From: Lepraria neglecta
Taxonomy: Eukaryota > Ascomycota > Lecanoromycetes > Lecanorales > Stereocaulaceae
Direction: 5' to 3'
DNA: 64,000 bases
NCBI GenBank assembly: GCA_033220425.1
Contig: CM065648.1
Location: forward strand, 620,001 to 684,000
The notes under the pieces were generated by a model. That model was not told the DNA's origin. It saw nothing but the letters and a program-made list of their open reading frames with translations, and did no database searches. A program made the position numbers and the translations under genes. Below, in pieces: positions 57,844 through 64,000 of the stretch (its first letter is position 1; every line of letters begins with the position of its first letter).

Positions 57844-58172
57844 TAAAATCTCCAGTCCGGGCCGAGAAAGTCGATATTTTCAAGGTGGGATGACATGTGT
57901 TGGAGGTTCATGACATGGATGGTCATTATACAATAAGTCTTGATCCTCTGGGGCACGGTTGACCTGATTGGACGGTGGTCGAAAAGTGCATGCTACAAAA
58001 AGTAACGTATTTGGGCTCATGCCTTCATGTCTATGCTTGCCTTCTCCTAATGGCGATGAACCAATAAGTTACCAAGTTGTTGAATGACGAATTACTCTCC
58101 GCTATGCTGTATTGCAAATGTAACCCTCCTCAGCGACAACCGCCATTGAATCTTTCACCCTCTGCTCCTCCC
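57844..58172. other. Convergent 3' region
   Basis: This is intergenic between IRC22 (plus) and aprataxin (minus). No feature beyond presumed terminators. Confidence 0.5.
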
Positions 58173-59101
58173 TCATTCCTTCCTCCACGCCTCAAACTCC
58201 TCACCCAAATGCTCCTTCAACCTAGCAAACTTATTCCCAAACCCCCTCCCACACCGCCAACAAAGCAAATCCCACTCCATATACCGCTCCCTCCCCGGAT
58301 GCCTCCTCGGATCCTCTTTCTCCAACGGAAAATTCTCCACAGGGACAAAAAACGGCGTCGAGAAACTGTTGTAATGTTTCCTATGCCGTACACACTCGCT
58401 ATGTCTGTCTATTGAGAGGATGTGGACGTGTAGGTGGTTCATGCTTGGGCCGGCGTGTATGCCGGAGATGATGGATGTGCTCCAGTCGCGGTCCGGGGGT
58501 AGGTTAGGTGACGAGGTGTCGCTGGGGTCGTTGAGGGCGTCGAGAGCTTTTTGGCGTTTTTGGTCGAGGGCGGAGTATTTGCCGAAGCGGCGGTGGAGTT
58601 CTTTTGCTGCTAGTATTCGCAGTTTTTCGACCTCTGCCTGCACCTCATTCAGGAAGTCGAGGTCTTCGAAGGCGTCGAATGGATGTAGCATTTGTTTCGC
58701 AGGATCTCGAGGTAAGAGAAGTAGATGTATGGATGATTTAGGGAAGAGGTCGTTTATGACGACCCATTTCTCGTCATAGTAGATCACCCTCGAAGCTGGG
58801 AAGGAGGCAGGGTTCGTGATGTACGCTCCCAGGCCGTCGCGGCCGAGAAAGGTGGTGATGCGCGCTGGGTCTGATTGGGGCGTGCTTGAGTGGGGTTGCT
58901 TTTTGGATGGTGAGGGTTTCTTGTGGGACATGAGGTCTGTGACTGGGGCAGAAGTTAGAGGTTGAAGTTGAGAAAGGGATTAGAGGAGGGACTACATGCG
59001 TTGCGTTTGGGAGGAGTGCCATGCTGTGCTGAGGGTATCGTGGTGCTTGCGATTTCTTCTCCGGTGGTTGCATCTTGGGTGTTGTTCGGCTCTGAGGCCA
59101 T
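58173..59101 (-). CDS. HNT3: Aprataxin-like DNA deadenylase (Hnt3)
   Basis: Two exons (58996-59101 and 58173-58942) with a 53-nt intron (GTAGTC, CTAACTTC branch, CCCCAG) give 291 residues. The splice gives PKRNAFTDLMSHKKPSP, typical of the family's start. The HIT domain has VIYYDEKWVVINDLFPKSS, IHLLLLPRDPAKQMLHPF and the catalytic triad motif MNHLHVHILSID. The C-terminal zinc finger is MEWDLLCWRCGRGFGNKF followed by ARLKEHLGEEFEAW (C-x2-C...H). Aprataxin removes AMP from abortive ligation intermediates during DNA repair in the nucleus. It lies head to tail with POT1, another DNA-end protein, although shared control is not implied. Confidence 0.92.
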
Positions 59102-59452
59102 ATTGCGGAGAGGACTGTATACTCTTGAGCAGTAAAAGAGCGGCCGAGAGAGGAGTCGGTTGGCACGAAGAGAACAGTGTTGGATGTAATACATGGAAGA
59201 GCAACTTGTATTGTTTGGTTCTACATCAGCAGCGGAAATTGGCCGCAAGCGGTAGGGCAAGGCTGAGAAAGCATGGACTCAACCGCTACCATACCATGAA
59301 TGCCCCGATACACCCTATTTAGAGGCTATGTCTCAGGGATCAAGGTATGTAGTACAGTAGAATGAGAGCAAAGCAGTATCAGCAAAGGGGTATATCATCT
59401 TTCCAATAGCCAGTCCATCACATGCAAACGCCTGTACCAACCACCGCACCCT
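59102..59452. other. Intergenic
   Basis: Promoter of aprataxin and 3' end of POT1. No other feature seen. Confidence 0.5.
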
Positions 59453-61931
59453 TTAGATGATAGTACATCCGAACATCCTCCATCTTCTCTCCCAAGTCCA
59501 ATTGCTTTTGAAATTTGTCCGCTCTTGCCCGCTCTGACCCTCACTTTCACTCCCACCTTCATTCCCACTATCACTCTCTACCTTCTCAACATGTTGCTCT
59601 ATCCTCTTCTTGACGCCATACTCCTTAAGGCAGCACTGGAACGGTCTGTTTTGCCGGGCTTCTTTCTTATTGGGCGAGCGTGAGTTTCCATCGATCTGTC
59701 TCGGAGCCAATGAGTTCCGGAGTTTCTGCTCTTCGAGATTACCCCATAAAAGGAAAAGTTTCTCACGGAGGGCTGCTAGATTAGTGGGCGACTTTCGAAG
59801 GCTTGAAAGGGATAATGAATTAGCGACGTACATAGAAAAAATTGTCACAATCATACTTACTCCTCAGCATCCAGTTTGAGCAAGAACTCTGCATCTTGAC
59901 CTGCTACATAGACCTCCATGGTTGCTTTTGCTCCATTCTTTGGGCCTGAGGCATCTTCGAGTACCAAACCAAATCTCCACTCCCATCGTCGTCCATCCCC
60001 TACCTCGCTATCAACATCTTCGCTTGAGTCTTCGCTTTCGCCTCCGCTTTCGCTGTCCTCTCGGCCGGACAGAATGTCATATTCTGAAGATTTAGGGCAA
60101 GGCACAGCGAAGTCGGCAAGGTCGGAGGGGAAGAAGTTGATGATGCGAACAGTGGCGCGTGACTTGATATTTTGAAACGGTAAAGAGTATGATGTTCCAC
60201 TAGGCGTAGAGTTGGTGTGATTGTCGAGCGAAAGTATGGATGATAGGGGTCGTGGTGTGATAAAGTGGTGCGAGCAATGAACTAGGAACCAACGATGTCA
60301 GCCTCGACCACTTGAAACCAGAGAGTGCGAATCACAAAAAACATCAAAAGCATCCAAAAATGGAAGAGTATCTATCATCCCAAATTTCAAGGTGCAAAAA
60401 TTTAAAAACATACAGCAGTCAGTATTCGCTGGTCGTCACCGACCCAACTACTAATTGACCGATCTGAAACTTGTCTTTGGCAGAGCGGACGGGATGCCGA
60501 TTATTCTTCAGTCTGTGGCCGTATGTACTGGTGAATGACATAAAATGAGACATATTGGCGAACGAGCAACTTTGAAAGCACCAAAAATGAGCGACAGAAC
60601 GTACCATTGCAGTTCAATCCCTGCTTCTGTGCCTTGAGTGGTGGCGCATTGTCGTGCAGTTGGTCCTTGAGAGGGAAACTGGAATTGCTCGCCTGATTCT
60701 CCTTGTCATCCCCATTCTCTATGTCTTGAGCCTTGGTGTTTACAAGCTTCTCCTTCTTCAAATTCCTTTTCTTCCTGGCTGCAGTCTTTGATAGTGGTTT
60801 GTCCTCCTCCATTTCCTTCCTCTTCTGACCCCTAGCATTGGCAACGAACTCCCCGCTCTGTGCTGAGAATTTCTTCGCAAGGTCGCGCTTTCGTCGAAGT
60901 ACGTCTTTGACGCGATCATCGTCTGCGTTGTTTTGCAACAAACTTATGTCAACGCGATCAGGGTAGCGTCTGTCTGAATGGAGGACGCCTTCCATTTTCG
61001 AGTCTTTGCTCCACTTGATGTGCACATTACGTAGGTGTGCGAAGGCATTTTCCGTTAGGTTTTGCAGGCCAAAGTAGGAATGGGGAGGAAATAGAGTGAC
61101 AGTCAAAGTCCTGTATCCTGGGGGCCCGGGCCATTTTCTATCGGTATATTTACGGGGAGCGTAGTTGTATTGGTCGCCTTCTCGACCAGACCCATCGACA
61201 TCATCTTGTCCCCATTCGTGGTTGAAGAGCAGGCGGTTCTCGGTATAATCCGTAATGTACAGCTCAACACAGCCATTGCTGGGATACACCTTGACAACTT
61301 GCCCAACGAGATCATAGTACGTATCTATTTGCAGGTCCTTGATCAAAGAAAATTTTTCTCTCCTGGGCATGGTTCCAGATAGCGCTCCATTTGGTGATGG
61401 AGCAATACTGCTGCTATAAGGCGTAGAGGCTGGTCCAGTGAATGTGCTTCTGTCACAAGAGTTGCAAAGGCTGATGGCGTATTGCATTTCAGAGAAAGTT
61501 GGGGCAGGCGCACGCGGCCCTTTGACATTGCTCAACTGCAGAGCCGTTTGTGGAGCCGTCGCTGGAATTGAAGCTGCTGGAAAGACAGTCCAGGACGTTG
61601 TCCGGGTTGAAAGGCCGATTGTCATGCCACTCCATTCCTTGATTTTGATTCCTCTGAGTAAAACAACGTCTCCTGTTCCCCTGATCGTAGGCAACTCATT
61701 CTCCATGGGCCTAAAGAACCGGATTTTGAGACCTTCATTGCAGATGCCGCTATATGATGAATCCCTAATTGAGAAGGAGCACATCCAGTCCGTTCCACGT
61801 GAGCGCCCAGGGGCCAAGAAGTCTGTGACCGTGCCCATGATACTGACCTCCGCATTTTGACGACTTAAGGCGGAGTTGAGATCCACAAAATTGGGTGGCA
61901 AAGCCGAAGACATGAATGAGTGCCCTCCCAT
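59453..61931 (-). CDS. POT1: Telomere end-binding protein Pot1
   Basis: Three exons: 60605-61931, 59861-60281 and 59453-59801, together 698 residues. Intron 1 is 323 nt (GTACGT to TTCCTAG) and joins LNCN to VHCSHHFITPRP in phase. Intron 2 is 59 nt. The start is the ATG in MGGHSFMSSALPPNF, since the open extension upstream begins with TTG. The N-terminal OB fold has SIMGTVTDFLAPGRSRGTDW and GDVVLLRGIKIKEWSGMTIG. The second part has YDLVGQVVKVYPSNGCVEL and APRKYTDRKWPGPPGYRTLT. The C-terminal exon has IKSRATVRIINFFPSDLADF, WEWRFGLVLEDASG, VYVAGQDAEFLLKLDAE, CCLKEYGVK and RRWRMFGCTI. Pot1 binds the telomeric single-strand overhang and caps chromosome ends. It is head to head with importin alpha. 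Confidence 0.92.
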
Positions 61932-62379
61932 TATCGATTTATGAGATAGTAAGGTCAAGTCCTAGCTGTTTGCTGTTCCTGCATACAGAAGGGACGAAAG
62001 ATCAATAACAGACGTAACGCGTATTGCAGAACAGACAAACACTGTGTCCAGGGCAATCATTGCGTTGATCGACCCATCTTAGCAAACACTCGTAGAAGTA
62101 TCTGACGCTTTAAAAAGACAATCAATCCGCTACTACACGTGGTTTCAAATGTTTATCCGTCTTGGTCTGACTTCACGCGTTATACTTAAGCTCCAAGGTG
62201 TTGCTTAGAATAGTAAAGCGCTGACGCGCTAGTACGTTAGACCCAGTCTTCGCAGAAGACTGGTTCACAAAATACAACTATCACTCTCCACAACACAACA
62301 GACTTGACACCAAGTCAGCCTTGACCGTGAGCTGTATCGTTGTCCGAATCTAAGAATACAAGTGATCTCCACCGCCACG
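61932..62379. promoter_or_regulatory. Bidirectional promoter region POT1/importin alpha
   Basis: Two divergent starts lie 448 bp apart. The region includes GCGCTGACGCGCT near 62220 and a strong hairpin at 62243-62263. No recognised factor site. Confidence 0.5.
62243..62263. other. Perfect 9-bp hairpin in the importin-alpha leader
   Basis: CCAGTCTTC and GAAGACTGG form nine uninterrupted pairs around a GCA loop, 117 bp before the importin-alpha ATG. It could be an RNA structure in the 5' leader or a dyad factor site. Confidence 0.7.
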
Positions 62380-64000
62380 ATGTCGGAACGCTTCATTCCA
62401 GAGCATCGACGCACACAATTCAAGGCCAAAAACACCTTCAAACCGGATGAGCTCCGTCGTCGTCGTGAGGAACAACAAGTCGAGATCCGGAAGGCAAAGC
62501 GAGAAGAGAATTTGGCAAAGCGAAGAGGTATCACTGGTCGAGATGGAACGCAGATGTCAGCTCCTGGTGCCTCTCTGGGTGCATCCATCGACAGTGACGA
62601 TGAAGGGGGCACAATCGAGAGCCAGGTACGTCACACTTGAACTGTTTCTTAATCTGTATTCTTCTTGAACAAACCATCTATGGGCCGCTCCGGAACGATG
62701 AAGCGTGTGTTTGATCCTTTCAACATACCCTGCAGCTCTCTTGGCTTCAACAGTGCTTATGCTGTGGGCATACGGTCACGCGACATAGCTGCTCTTACGA
62801 ACGAGTTCCGATCTCAAATTGAATCTAGAGTAACAAGCTGACCATGGTCTCTACCTTTAGCTTACTACCGAACTCCCTCAGATGGTGGATGGAGTCTTCT
62901 CCAACGAGATCGATTCTCAAATTTCGGCTACCACGAAGTTCCGCAAGCTTCTATCAAAAGAGCGCAACCCACCTATCGAGAGGGTCATCGAGACTGGGGT
63001 CGTCAGCCGATTTGTGGAATTCCTTCGCTCGCCTCACACTCTAGTTCAATTTGAGGCAGCCTGGGCCTTAACTAACATTGCCTCTGGCTCAGCCCAGCAA
63101 ACCCAGGTCGTCATCAACGCGGGTGCTGTACCCATCTTTGTCGAGCTCCTCAGCAGCCATGAACCTGATGTTAGGGAGCAAGCCGTGTGGGCTTTGGGCA
63201 ATATTGCTGGTGACAGCCCACATTGCAGGGATTTTGTCTTGCAGGCTGGCGCCCTACGACCGTTGCTCGCTCTTTTGGGCGACAGCCGCAAACTCAGTAT
63301 GCTAAGGAATGCTACATGGACTCTTAGTAACTTCTGTCGTGGAAAGACACCGCAGCCCGATTGGCAGACGGTGTGTTTCCTGTTTCCTTTCATCACTGGC
63401 TTTCTAACATGCTGACCAGTCACAGATTCTTCCTGCTCTTCCCGTCCTAGCAAAGCTCGTCTACTCCCTTGATGACGAAGTCCTCATCGATGCTTGCTGG
63501 GCTATCTCATATCTGTCTGATGGAGCCAACGACAAAATTCAGGCAGTCATTGAAGCGGGCATCCCTCGTCGCTTGGTGGAGCTCCTCACTCATCAATCGA
63601 CCTCCGTGCAGACACCTGCTCTTCGGTCCGTGGGTAACATTGTTACTGGCGACGACGTACAGACCCAAATTATCATCAACTGTGGATCGCTGCCAGCTCT
63701 ACACTCTCTCCTTAGCTCCTCCAAGGATGGCATCCGCAAAGAAGCATGCTGGACCATCTCCAACGTCACAGCCGGAAACTCCACTCAAATTCAGGCAGTC
63801 ATTGACGCTGAGATCATTCCTCCTTTGATCAATCTACTCTCGCATGGAGACTTCAAGACTCGCAAAGAAGCGTGTTGGGCCATCTCCAACGCGACCTCGG
63901 GCGGCCTTCAAAAGCCAGAGCAGATCCGCTACTTGGTACAATGTGGCTGCATCAAACCGCTGTGCGATTTACTCGCCTGTCCAGACAACAAGATCATCCA
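62380..64000 (+). CDS. SRP1: Importin alpha (karyopherin alpha), 3' end outside window
   Basis: Exons 62380-62625, 62861-63370 and 63426 to the window edge. Introns are 235 nt (GTACGT to CTTTAG) and 55 nt (GTGTGT to CACAG). The importin-beta-binding domain has [18 protein letters not shown] and [20 protein letters not shown]. Armadillo repeats follow: [102 protein letters not shown] and [14 protein letters not shown]. The Trp-Ala/Ser-x-x-Asn positions that line the NLS groove are present. It carries classical NLS cargo into the nucleus together with importin beta. Roughly the last third lies beyond 64,000. Confidence 0.95.

Noticed and set aside
1-64000. CRISPR arrays, bacterial promoters or ribosome binding sites
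   Set aside because: The gene structure is eukaryotic with spliceosomal introns. No spaced identical repeats of CRISPR type were seen.

Overview
The window is nuclear DNA of a filamentous ascomycete. The conserved genes carry short GT-AG introns of about 50 nt with CTAAC or CTGAC branch sites, the gene families are typical of Pezizomycotina, and the left end shows repeat-induced point mutation (RIP: CpA to TpA with CpG left intact). A dothideomycete fits best, but I could not test that.

Layout. (1) About 1-15.4 kb is a gene-free, TpA-rich, stop-ridden repeat block. It holds a degraded SNF2-type helicase between two direct LTR-like repeats (about 5.45 and 9.99 kb), a second partial helicase copy, a DUF6532-like relic, a retroelement edge and recurring GC-rich AGCTTGGCC islands. 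(2) About 15.4-26.4 kb is an accessory zone. A block of about 0.9-1 kb occurs twice in direct orientation (15.38-16.41 and 24.94-25.81 kb). Between the copies lie a frameshifted membrane-protein gene, a decayed basic/acidic protein gene, one intact HET-domain gene, a minisatellite, a RING-ankyrin pseudogene and a dynamin GED relic. (3) 26.4-36.1 kb carries, all on the minus strand, a diverged tandem family of small Cys proteins: an N-terminal Met-Cys, a CxC about 10 residues later, and a C-terminal CPxC. Four members (26455-26845, 28687-29214, 33934-34296, 34699-35133) look intact. Five are broken by stops, frameshifts or, in one case, a repeat insertion. This family and its decay is my main candidate for something undescribed. 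(4) From 36.5 kb to the right end is dense core genome: a UBE2J/Ubc6-type E2, the TFIIIC large subunit Tfc3, AIM6, a basic coiled-coil protein, a UBA-RWD-DEAH helicase, a CCCH zinc-finger protein, a TRAP-alpha/IRC22-like ER protein, aprataxin (HNT3), POT1 and importin alpha (cut by the window edge).

A repeat of about 390 bp links zones 1 and 3. The copy at 10503-10892 is RIP-mutated. The inverted copy at 31757-32144 is nearly free of RIP and splits one Cys-family member, with the two gene halves still readable on each side. Comparing the copies shows RIP directly.

The core genes do not form an operon-like pathway. Several head-to-head pairs share short intergenic promoters (CCCH/IRC22, POT1/importin alpha).
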